Shown here: positions 34,301 through 43,934 of the stretch, piece by piece | How the letters are laid out: every line of letters begins with the position of its first letter | Numbering within the stretch: the stretch's first letter is position 1 | Assembly: GCF_001632365.1 (NCBI RefSeq) | Contig: NW_024468523.1 | Span: 124,001 to 188,000 of the forward strand | DNA: 64,000 bases | Source: Laetiporus sulphureus 93-53 | Lineage: Eukaryota; Basidiomycota; Agaricomycetes; Polyporales; Laetiporaceae | Direction: 5' to 3' | The notes under the pieces: generated by a model | Told to the model about the DNA's origin: nothing | Seen by the model: the letters and a program-made list of their open reading frames with translations, nothing else | The model's database searches: none | Position numbers and translations under genes: made by a program

Positions 34301-36156
34301 AGCTGCACGACCTGCTTCCGTGAGAACCTCGGCGACATCAGCGGTCACTGCGACAGGAGTATCCTCTTCGACTGCTACGGCCTCCGCTCCGTTTACAGGG
34401 TTCATCTCAGTCACCTGAACCGCGACCGGCTCCTCGGTCGCGAATTGCTCCGCAGCAGGGACCCGTTCGCCAACATCTTCTCCCTCAGATTGAGTCGCCT
34501 CTTCGAGGGTGACAGCGTCCTCCCGAGGATCTGTAGCTACCACATCCACAACCGGTATTTCCTCGATAGAAGCGATCTCCTCAGGCTTGAGCTCCTCTAC
34601 TGTAGCCTGCTCTTCTACCACAATGGCTTCTTCCACGGCCGTTAGCTCTTCTACCGGGGTTTCCGTAGCCGTGGCCGCCTCCTCTTCCTGCTTTTCCTCA
34701 CTGATTGCGGCAGTTGCAGCCTCTTGCTCAACGGTAACAGTCTCCCCGACGGATGAGGTTTCCTGTGGCGCCAGTTCTTCACTTGCAACTGACTCCTCTG
34801 GATGAGCAGGCTCCTCAGTGCTGATCTCCACAGGCGCAGCTACTTCCTCGGATACGACAGCAGCTTCTGCCGCAGGCGCACGCTCCTCGAAAGTCGTCGA
34901 TTCTTCGGGCGCAGGAGTCGCTTCACGAGCGGTCTCCTCAACCTGTGCTGAGTTTCTCCTTTCAGCAGCAGCACGCTCCTCGCTCAAGCTTGTCTGCTCA
35001 GCGACTACAATTTCCTCTGTCGGTGCTGCTTCTTCCTCTGCGGCCGGTTTTTCAGCATGAGCTGCCTCTTCCGCGGTAGAGAGCTCCCCAGCAGCGATTG
35101 CCTCTTCTACTGCGACAATCTCTTCAGCAGACGCTTCCTTGGCGGTGGAAGACTCATCACCTGTGCCCGCCTCTTCGGCAATGTCCTCCGTCACCGTGTC
35201 AACCTCTTCAGTGGCTGCGGCCTCTACAACAGGCGTAGCGCCTTCCCCGGTGGTAATTTCCTCAGTCGCATTTGGTTCGCCAGGGATCTCGCTTTCTTCA
35301 GCGAGAGCAGTCTCCTTAGTAGGTGCAGTCTCCTCGGTGGGCGCTTCTCCTTCGGTAGCAACAAGCTCGGTAGGTGCCACGGCCACAGTCTCATCAACAG
35401 CAGCCGACGCGTTTTCCTCATGTGCCTCCTCCTGTTGAGTTTCAGGCTCTTCGCTTGAATTGTGCTGCTCTTCGGCTGCAGAGAATATTTGCGCTGCGGT
35501 CTGCGGTATCTCAGCAGTTGTCTCATTCGCCTCATCGGAGGACGCTTTCTCCGCAGCAGCAGCAGCATCGGTCTGCTCCGATTCGGCTGACGTCACCACC
35601 GACGATCCAAGCTCGCCTCGCTGCTCAAGCACGTCACTCTGCATCGGATGATCTATCAGACACAAAAATACGCGCCATATACGCAATCAGATACTGACCG
35701 TGGCCGGAGCGTGCTCATCAATCGCATGCGAGTGAGCTGACTCGGCCAATGCTACGGCCGGACGCTCCTCAATGTCGTTAAGTATATCATCCTGAAGGGT
35801 CTACGTACGCTTAGCGCGCTCAGCCAGATGATAGATAAGACATTATTGCGTACCTCAGATACTGGCGGGTGCGGCTCACCAGTCCCATTGGCTGCGTCGC
35901 CATTAAATGAGTCCAACGCGGGTATTTTATTTGCGAGCGAGGAATCTCTGTCTATCTCCTCTGACACTTGCTCGTGTGCTGCCGCGTCCCCCTCATGCAA
36001 ATCGACCACGTCATCAATCTCCCTGCTGGTATGATGATTTCGGAGTGTGCTGTCTTTGTCTTGTATGGTGACCGATGCGTCCGCCGCTTGCAGAGCATGA
36101 TTCATGTCCTGGACGACAGGATCGGCATGCTCTAGGCCCTCGAGCGCAACAGACAT
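31369..36156 (-). CDS. Large Glu/Ala-rich protein with six SYSV-motif repeats and a C-terminal CaaX box
   Basis: I do not recognise a named family. About ten exons give roughly 1,400 aa. Exons 1-2 (35854-36156; 35695-35800) are acidic. Exon 3 (from 35652 to about 34170) is almost 500 residues of Glu/Ala/Thr/Val low complexity with many VEE, TEE and AEE units. The second half carries six copies of a motif with consensus xW-(T/V)-x-SYSV-xxxG-xxP, spaced roughly 30-130 residues apart and separated by acidic linkers, for example SPWTPSYSVTRQGTSP and PTWVRSYSVSSQGTSP. The last exon is Ser/Arg/Lys-rich (GSNTSSRFFPGGWFSSSSKS) and ends KSRWCIVM, a C-terminal CaaX-type box with Met in the last place, expected to be farnesylated. 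The pattern suggests an extended scaffold tethered to a membrane by its C-terminus. An extra upstream exon is possible. Confidence 0.8.
31777..33225 (-). repeat. Six SYSV protein-motif repeats
   Basis: Copies lie at about 33181-33225 (SPWTPSYSVTRQGSG), 32850-32899 (PTWVRSYSVSSQGTSP), 32750-32798 (ATWVRSYSVSSQGGSP), 32400-32448 (ASWVPSYSVNSLGTSP), 32067-32114 (SPWTPSYSVTRQGTSP) and 31777-31829 (RPWTPSYSVTTQGPGTP). Trp, SYSV and Gly are invariant in all six. Confidence 0.9.
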
Positions 36157-36234
36157 GCCAGCAGATGTGTTGATAGCCTAAGATGTTGTTTTACAAGAGA
36201 AAATGTCGCCGCGAGCGTTGGCGGGTTAGATGAA

Positions 36235-36300
36235 GAGTGTGTCGCTCGCTGGTATATGGATTGGGAAAGAGAAAGAGAAGGAGAAGGCGCGCGCTTTCCA
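36235..36300 (-). promoter_or_regulatory. Pyrimidine-rich stretch upstream of the SYSV/CaaX gene
   Basis: On the minus strand this is a CT-rich run (the plus strand shows GGGAAAGAGAAAGAGAAGGA) about 100 nt upstream of the start codon. Such CT blocks are common just upstream of transcription starts in filamentous fungi. Confidence 0.4.
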
Positions 36301-36575
36301 AAGTCGAGTGAGTCTGTCCTCGTGCTGTGACGATCAATTGTGATTCTGAAGTTCCGGCTAGCTACGCGATGCCCACGTGACCGTTCTAGAATGACACGCC
36401 GATTTACGTCCCTGATTTTTTTGCTCCCGTTGGATGCTTCCGCTATGGCGCATCTCACCCTCTTTCACTCTGCGTGCACATCATGCATGGCGTCAATACA
36501 ATTGCTACTCGATACAGTATAGACCTAGGCTGTGCGCGATGGATGAATGTCCACAGTACAGACATCGCATCCGGC

Positions 36576-37543
36576 TCAGAAGAGGGCAACCCCCACCAGA
36601 CCCAACAACACGACCGCAGCAAATGAGCCAATGGAGGTCGAATGGCCGGCGCCGCTGCTGCTCGAGGATGAGGACGAAGACGAGCTACTGCCTGCGGTGT
36701 GAGTGACGCTCGCGCTTGCGCTGCTTCCGGCGGACGAGCTAGTCATTGACGTAGAAGTTCTGGAGCCCATGCAGGTCAGTCAGAGACTTCGATCACAGGT
36801 GAAAGCTACGAACCTTCCCGACGATGTACCGGACGAAGTAGTCGACGAGTTAGCAGATGCTTCGCCGGATGACATTGCCGACGATCCCGAGCTACTATTT
36901 GAGCCGCCTTCGTTCACGGAGGTACTCACACAGCTGCGCCGATCACCACCGGGGTAAGTCACGGCCCGTTCATATTAGAGCTCACTGACCTGTTGTTGGT
37001 GCCTGGCTCAACAGTCTGCACGTCGGAGTATACGGTCGTACCAGTGTTGTCCTTCAGGACGGACGTGCTGGGTGCACAGTGAACGAGGAGCCCGAGCGCG
37101 ATTTCCATGAACCAACTCACAATTGCGTTCCAGCAGATAAATCGACAACCCAGGTGTGGCTTGTCCCGTCCTGTTGGCCGAAGTTCTTCAGCTATATAAG
37201 CTCGTCGTCAATGCATATCCTCAGTCGTTCTGTGAACCAGCTTACGGCAGCCGCACCCGTGTTGGTCCCGGGCACCAACGAGAGGAAGTAAGGCGGCGTT
37301 CCACCGTTCCAGCTGAACGAGGTCGGTTCTGTGGGGTCCATGTCAACGCCCGATCTCGTCTTGCGATGCTATTGCGACATACCGCATTCCACGATATCGT
37401 TTCTTGTCAAGAGTAGGTCAGCCTCGTATGAACAACCACGGCTAACGCCCACGCAACTCACACAGTATTGATCATGAGGTTGGCGCTTACGCAGACGGGG
37501 ACGAGGGCGGCGAGGCTGATGATGGCGGCAGAGTACTTCATCT
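36576..37543 (-). CDS. Secreted Ser-rich GPI-anchored surface protein
   Basis: Belongs by appearance to the common family of small basidiomycete secreted proteins with one beta-sandwich-like domain and a Ser-rich GPI stalk. The signal peptide is MKYSAAIISLAALVPVCVSA. The domain includes NDIVECG, FSWNGGTPPYFLSLVPG, and STSVLKDNTGTTVYSDVQT near the end of the folded part. The C-terminal exon has TSTSMTSSSAGSSASASVTH, a run of 12 serines, and a hydrophobic tail (GSFAAVVLLGLVGVALF) with a small-residue omega-site region before it. Cell-wall or outer plasma-membrane location is inferred. Function unknown. Five or so exons; middle borders approximate. Confidence 0.8.
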
Positions 37544-37869
37544 TGACAGTAAGGACTGTGCGTGATGTAAGGAGTGAGACGTGGAATATGGAAGTATAGA
37601 ATAGTTGAGGTACAGAGAGGTCGTCGCAAGAGGAGGATAGATGGGCGAAGTCGAGTGAACGAACTCAACTTCCTTATGTAGTCCGCCAGCCGCCGCTGTC
37701 GCGGCTAACGAATCGGTACCCGAATCTGACGGCACGCGCCTGTGGCACTCGGTGGCCGCGCTGTATGTGCTCTGACCGCGGGCTCAAAGTACTATCCCCT
37801 CTAACAACGAGTGAGCACAATTGGACCAGCAGGACATGGTGATGCGCGAGAATAATATAACTTGCAAGC
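37544..37869. other. Intergenic region upstream of the GPI protein
   Basis: 326 bp between the start of the GPI-anchored protein and the 3' end of PRMT5. Nothing recognisable beyond a presumed promoter. Confidence 0.35.
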
Positions 37870-40755
37870 TTAGAGACCAATCCAACTACTTCGACCTCGA
37901 GGATTATGCAAGCTCGTCTGTCCAATCTTGATCAGCCCAATTTGCGCCTTCTCTCCCGCTCCACCCTCGCCAAGGATCTCCGAACCTTCTTCAAGGCGCG
38001 ACACGTCCACCGCATCAATGAGCGGACTGGAAGACAGTGATGGTGTCGAACTGATGGACAGGTTTGACAACCTTCGGTCCTCCTCTGTGAATGTCGGACG
38101 CACGGACGTCGCGCCTGGAACCGGGAGAAACGCCTCTGCGTACCACTCGTACCAGACCTTGCGTTGGTCGGTCAGGCGCCAGAGCGAGACATGCAGTTCA
38201 GAGTTGCTCGGAAGGTACAACGGTTCCTTTGCAATAGGAACAAGATTAGGTCATATTGTCTGTATAGATGCGTTGTAGGCGATGTACCTTGAATGGGAAA
38301 AACAGAGGGAACCAACTGAGCATGTCTTTTGATATGCGGTCCATCCGATCTGGATGGATGCTTAAGCCGACGTTACGATACAGAACAGCCTCAAAGTAGC
38401 CAGCCAGGCCATGCAGAGCACCAGCATGTGGTATGTGGAACGCAAGTTGTATTGACCTGGCATTATGACTGTTTGTCGGAGGCAAACCTGCACGAACACA
38501 ATGAGCTAAGTTTGCTTGCGATACGTTACGATTATACCTTGCTCATTTAAGACCGCGTCTCTCCTAGGATGCTCAAACTCCCAGCACTCCTGCACTTTTG
38601 GCCCGCAGTTTCCACTTAGCCCTCCGCCGTCGCCGCTGAGGATGTTGATGGCTTGGAACATCACAACATAAGGCGTTTCCGCGGCCTTCTCCTCCTTAGT
38701 AACGCGGGTTTCATTGAGTAGTTTTGACGATGACAAAGGGGCTATATGCGCGGTGTATGACGCCGGTATTGAGATTCCTTCCTCTGCGGAGGAGGACGAG
38801 TCAATCTGCGATACAGTCACCACCTCGAGTGATTGGTGTCTTACCTTTCAAGAAGCGCATGGCGCCATCCAAGCATTCAGGGCTAAGCTCATTATCCCCA
38901 AACGAGCCCAACAACTCGCTGACCAATATATCTACTTTTTCCGGGACCTGCAGTGTGCGCATGTCTCCGAATAATAGCTTCACCTTGTCTCCCCACTCAT
39001 TCTGCTGTCGCTGCTGCAAGCTGACTCGGACGGTCAGTATGATATAGATAACATACGCGAAGGACATACGTGACGTATGCATTCGGGTTCTTCTCAACCG
39101 CATATATAGATGCACTCCGGTTGGCTCGCTGCATGGCATTCAGACATCTTGCGACGAGAGGTCCACGACCTGCGCCTGCGACGCAGATGATACTGTAAAG
39201 ATTATCAATATTTCCCGATGTTGGAGTCATGCGGATTTTGCTCACGTCTTTTCGCCTTTCGGCCGGTCCATCAGCGCTAGAAAGACCGCCTAGTCCATCC
39301 CTCAACGACATGACACGAAGTGAAATCTGGGAGGTAATCTCACCTCCTCGTACTGGTGATACTTCACCGGGTCTTGCTCAAATGTCTGATACGTGACGCT
39401 CTGCAGGTTGTCCATCAATGGCTGAACGAACATAGTCATTGACATGTGACGGCTTGGAGACACTGGATGGCACAGACCTGCAAAGGTGCTTGCAGATAGT
39501 CCTGATAACCTTGAGCAAAATGCTCAACGGTCCCCGCAGTTCTTGCTGCCTTCACTGACGGGCTTGTCTTCTCCAAATGCCGTACATACTGCGAATAGAC
39601 CGCCTCCCCACCAGTTTTATGCCGTCCAGCTGATGTACCGGAAAGGATCACATTGGGATGCAGCTGACACAGCGTTCATGTGTCATGGAAACTACCTCGC
39701 TTGAAAGCAGGACACACCTTCATGATGTCCCGGATGAAGGATTGCGTTACTTTTGGGAGCACTGGGTAGCCCTTTGCGTTTGCTATGAACGTAGATGCAG
39801 GTAGAAAAAGGTGGCGTACGGGCTCCGCCGACCACTGACTGAGTACGCTGAGGACAGATGGCATAGGGGGCGTCATGTCAAGTGCTGTGCAATATGTGAG
39901 TATTAAACGCGGCGACACTACGGAGAGGTGTGCGCACTCAACGTCAGCCTGGGGTTATATTCGCATACAGTCCGAATCGCATCCCACATCTCCCAAGTGG
40001 CTACCGAGGGCTCGTCGAAGAAGAGCACGGAGGGAGAGGATACCGATGCGGCTGGCTTCGCACCCGGGGACATAGGCGAGAGGTGCAGCATGGACGGCTC
40101 ATATATCGGTATACGCACGGAGAGCACCATGTAGGGTACCATGGTGAGGCAAGCGTTCACAGTCCGTGCGTACGATGCGATATTCGACCTGTTCCGTGGC
40201 GGTGGGAGAATGGCAGTATGCACGTTCAGATAGGAGGCATAGGCAAGCTCTTGTTGTAAGGCCTGCGGGAGAGAGGAAAGAGTTTGATGTGAATATGTGC
40301 GAGAAAGAATATGGACTACGCACCATCTCAGCATCATGCCGGACCCAATCATCCGTGGCATCGAGCTCTAGCCAATCCGACACCATTACAATGACCCTCT
40401 CTGCCTCATCTAGTTGCACGCTAATGAATACAACTGGATGGTCTGGCGTGGAAATGGCATGCTCACCGAGGCGAGTGAGGGTAACTTCATCGTGCAGGTA
40501 TACCCGCTTCGACCTCCACTCTTCCGCACGCCGCTCGAGGGCATTTTTGTCCTCTATGCCGTCCGCGGGCAAGAGGCACATCTCCTGCCATCGTGTCTTC
40601 CACTTTTCTGTGGTGAGCGGGCAGCAAATTGCGCTGTAGTCTTTTGCTTGCGCCTCTGCGACTGCCTTCAAGACCGGCGTCTCGCCGGATACATTGGACC
40701 GCTCGGAGATGACCGCAAGGTCTTCCAGCGAGATGTGTTTCGTGATGGTGCACAT
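37870..40755 (-). CDS. Protein arginine N-methyltransferase 5 (PRMT5/Skb1/Hsl7)
   Basis: Type II arginine methyltransferase making symmetric dimethylarginine; acts in splicing-factor assembly, chromatin and cell-cycle control. The first exon (40324-40755) has [20 protein letters not shown] and [20 protein letters not shown]. The TIM-barrel part continues with [20 protein letters not shown] and [17 protein letters not shown]. The SAM-binding motif is [17 protein letters not shown]; the double-E loop is [19 protein letters not shown] with both glutamates present. The C-terminal beta-barrel has [27 protein letters not shown] and a Ser-rich tail with [16 protein letters not shown] before the end. 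I place the start at [13 protein letters not shown]; the same frame is open further upstream but is interrupted by two stops. About ten exons. Confidence 0.93.
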
Positions 40756-40875
40756 TAGAGTGAGACAGAGAGGTGCAGACTATCCGTCGAGAGCGATTGC
40801 AGTGCGAAATGGAAGCTGCATGAGGAAGCCGTCAAATCTGGTCACAGCGACGCGTATTGCCTGGTGGAGTCCGTC

Positions 40876-40941
40876 TTAGAAGACTATCGGATTGGAATGG
40901 ACGTCGGTCAGAACACTGTCCATTGACTGGAAGAGTGTCAT
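40876..40941 (-). promoter_or_regulatory. Candidate upstream ORF in the PRMT5 leader
   Basis: A 21-codon open frame (starting MTLFQSMDSVLT, stop TAA) lies 120 nt upstream of the chosen PRMT5 start, in the same reading frame. If the leader includes it, it could act as a translational uORF; alternatively it is part of an unrecognised first exon. Confidence 0.35.
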
Positions 40942-41103
40942 TGTCAATCCAGGCCTAACTGTAATGAAAAGTCGTAAAGACAGTCATGTTTACCGATATA
41001 CATTTCGATGCCGTTGACACACAGCACCCGCGGCACATTAAACAATTAAATAATCATTGATACAACGACACAAAACCAAGACAAGAGCACCCATACTGAG
41101 AGC

Positions 41104-42079
41104 TTACCCCGGCCCATCATCATCCATGCGTGATCTCTTCGTCTCTGTTCCATTTGAATCCTCACGTCTGCTGTCCTCTGCCTCAATACTCATCCCATAT
41201 CCAGTGACCATCCCCTCCAGCACCGTACGTCCAACAGCCTGCCTCAGCTCTTCCTCGGGATCTCGTCCTTCGGCCGAAGCACGCTGCATGATGTCTTGCA
41301 CAGACTCCATAAGAGAAGACGTCAATTGTTCTGATGCGATGTTTTGTGCATACTGTGAGGGCTGTTGCGAGGCGGTAGCGGAGACAGGCGGAGTTTCTAC
41401 AGCATTGTCTCTTCTTGCAGGGGACACGCTCTCCAAGTAAGCCGCAACCTCCTCGTAGTCCTCCGCCAGGTACTCGGCAGGCTGGCAGTCGTATGAATTT
41501 CTCAACTTTCTCGGTTATGCGATTGGAATGCTCACCGACAGTCCCTCAGAGTTCCGTCGATCAACGATCGCACCATGTTCGACGAGATATCGAGCAGTCT
41601 CGACATCTTCAACAACGTACAGAGGCGTATCGCCATCGTTATCTGTGATGTTGACGTCCCCACCTATCTGGAAGGCATTCATCAACCAATCAGCGATACG
41701 GGGACTGGCGCGGACCTTTGGATATCAAATATTCGAGAACGTGGAGATGGCCATAGGATGCGGCAGCATGCCTGAATGAGGAGCAGCAATTTCAAGAGAG
41801 GTGACTGTCACGTTCGGGAAAAGACTTACATTGGAGTATAGGTATAGGGATCAGGTGTGTTTGGTGATAGAGCTATCGACCGAGTGACGGTAAGCGCATC
41901 TGCGTCGGATATTTAACACCATTACTTTACATTGATTCTCAATCAATTCCTGGGGGGCCGCCTTCAGTATCTCCCTCGGTAAGGCAATGTCGGGTACGCA
42001 CCCTGACACGCTCAAGATCGCCATCTCCTGCAGCAACCCAGACGTTCTTTTCGGCCTGCACGCGTGTCGATACTGGCAT
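41104..42079 (-). CDS. Ankyrin-repeat protein of the YAR1 type
   Basis: Yar1 is a small ankyrin chaperone for ribosomal protein Rps3 in yeast. The N-terminus is MPVSTRVQAEKNVWVAAGDG then DLERVRELIENQ. Ankyrin units follow: YTPMHAAASYGHLHVLEYLI and INITDNDGDTPLYVVEDVET, then ARYLVEHGAIVDRRNSEGLS. The C-terminal half (last exon about 41104-41505) is an acidic, partly helical region with EYLAEDYEEVAAYLESV and a KRSRMDDDGPG end. The similarity to YAR1 lies in the two-to-three repeats plus acidic tail; Rps3 binding is inferred, not visible. About five exons with short introns. Confidence 0.8.
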
Positions 42080-43784
42080 GGCGGTGGGAGCGAACCTCGT
42101 CTCGTCTAATTGTGGCGCGTCCTTTTCAGGCTAGCACGTGACCGTGATGTGGCCTTTTACCGAATCTCTTCCCATCCTCACAGCCTTAAAACTTCACATA
42201 AAAATGTATTCATTGTTGTGCACTCTGATGCAGGATTTACTATGTCCAATATTTCCTACAACTTTTTATTAATCTGTCTTTCTGTGAAGTTTGCGAACAG
42301 AACAAAGGGAACGTGCCGGTTATGTTTCTCTAGACGGGCCGCCGACCGCCACACACAGCGCACTAGCAATATCTTCAATTAAGTCAGCTTGAAGGTTTCA
42401 AAATATTTGCTCGAGACGCATGGGGACTAGAAGTACATATGATCAACCTTGGTGACTTGGATCGGCTTGGTTCGCTCAATTGTATCGCCCCAATATTGCC
42501 GATCTGCATCGAATGGGATCGGATGTTGGCCTATTGCCAATATTAGGTGTACTATGAAATAACACTTTAAAAACTGTTCTTGACTGAGGGTATGAAACAC
42601 GGAGGTAAACCACAGAGGTGAACCTACTCTCAAAGGCAAAGGACCAAACCAGATTTGCTGGGCATATTTTCAGGAAAATACAGGAACTCTATATACAGTC
42701 AAATGGTGCTGGAGCCGAGCCTAATGGAAGTCCCGCGCTTCCCTCCTTCCTGCGACACGGATTGAACTTCCGCTCCATGGAGAATAGACTGCGAGCTACT
42801 TGTGACGCGAAGATCTATGATCACCTGGAGTGCATAAGGCCGCTGTCGGGCCACCTGCGTGTCGAGAGCCATTGTGCTCAAAATGGACAGCGAGCCTCAT
42901 GAAGGCGAGCACAAGCGGCAGAAATGGCCTCTAAATATCTTGTTTCATGTCGGCGCGGTAATGACATCGAAGGTCGACGGGAGCAGTGACAGAATAAGGA
43001 AGAGCCGCGCGAAATGGAATCGACAGGACAAGTCGATGCCGAGCAAGCCATGATTCTTGTCTTCGCTTAAGGAGCCGTCTCACAGCATGCTTGCTATCGG
43101 AGAGTAGAGCACTTCCGAGGGCATATCTGTTTTCTGGATAAGACTGCTCACATAGAGATGTGGTGATCTGTGCGGGGATGTAATGTCCGTGTCTTCCGTC
43201 GGAGAATAGAGCACTGCGTGGGCCTGCCGCGAGGACGACCGCCCTTCACGGCGCGCTGCGGCTACAGTCGCCTGATGAGAGTAAATGTGAAGCACTCTGG
43301 TCTGGCTGGCCCGTGCGCCGGTGCATCGCTTTTGCGATCGCGGCGGACTTGAGCGTCGAGGCGATCGCAAGAAGCGGATCTCACGATCGGAGGTTGATCT
43401 TCGGTCACAGCGGCAAGGAGCACCAGCGCTGGCTGGAGACGTGGGCAACGCAGCCGTGCATTTTAGAATATAGAGCTCCGAAGGCATGTGGCTCAGGCCA
43501 CCAGGTGCGAGCATGGCAGTGCGAAGCGGAGGCGTGGCTGCACGCGGAGGCCGCGGACAAGGCCCGAAATTAAATGGAAAAACGTGACCGGGTCCGCACC
43601 AGCTGCGTACGCTGGCAGCGACGGTGCGGGGGAGGTGGACGACGGCGGAGAGAGCGACGGGGACGAGGAGATAGAGTTTGCTGTGATCGACCTTATAAGC
43701 GATGTGGTGCGGTCCGATGACCTGGAGTTGATTCGTGTTGACTGCCTCGCAAAGAGTGCCACAGTGGCCGGTGCCCCTGTGTGT
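42080..43784. other. Long intergenic region upstream of WC-2
   Basis: About 1.7 kb. No coherent coding frame. A loose GAGTAGAGCACT/GAATAGAGCACT/GAATATAGAGCTCC similarity recurs at about 43103, 43203 and 43467. Probably the extended WC-2 promoter region plus the upstream region of the ankyrin gene (divergent start codons). Confidence 0.4.
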
Positions 43785-43934
43785 CTCCTCCTCGACGTTG
43801 CCCTCAGCGCCTTCGTCCTTCGTTCCTTTCGTCCGCTCACCATCTCCGCGTGCGCGCTCTCTACCCTAGCTCCTCGCTTAACCTCCCCGCCCGTTCTATA
43901 CTACTTTCTGCCTATTCCTATCCTACCTCGTGCC
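43785..43934 (+). promoter_or_regulatory. Pyrimidine-rich leader of the WC-2 gene
   Basis: The 150 nt before the start codon are strongly CT-rich on the coding strand (for example TCGTCCTTCGTTCCTTTCGT and CTCCCCGCCC), a common feature around fungal transcription starts. Confidence 0.5.

Noticed and set aside
34206..35697. Long open frames on the plus strand opposite the Glu/Ala-rich gene
   Set aside because: They are Ser/Val/Ala-rich mirror images of GAG/GCN-biased codons on the minus strand, overlap the entire coding exon and show no splice or start support.
40876..40941. A first PRMT5 exon starting at 40941
   Set aside because: Would need an intron with a weak GTCTTC donor and the added residues do not resemble a PRMT5 N-terminus; listed as a uORF candidate instead.
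43488..43934. Upstream in-frame extension of WC-2
   Set aside because: The frame is open to 43488, but the region just before 43935 is a CT-rich leader and the protein-like character begins only at the chosen ATG.
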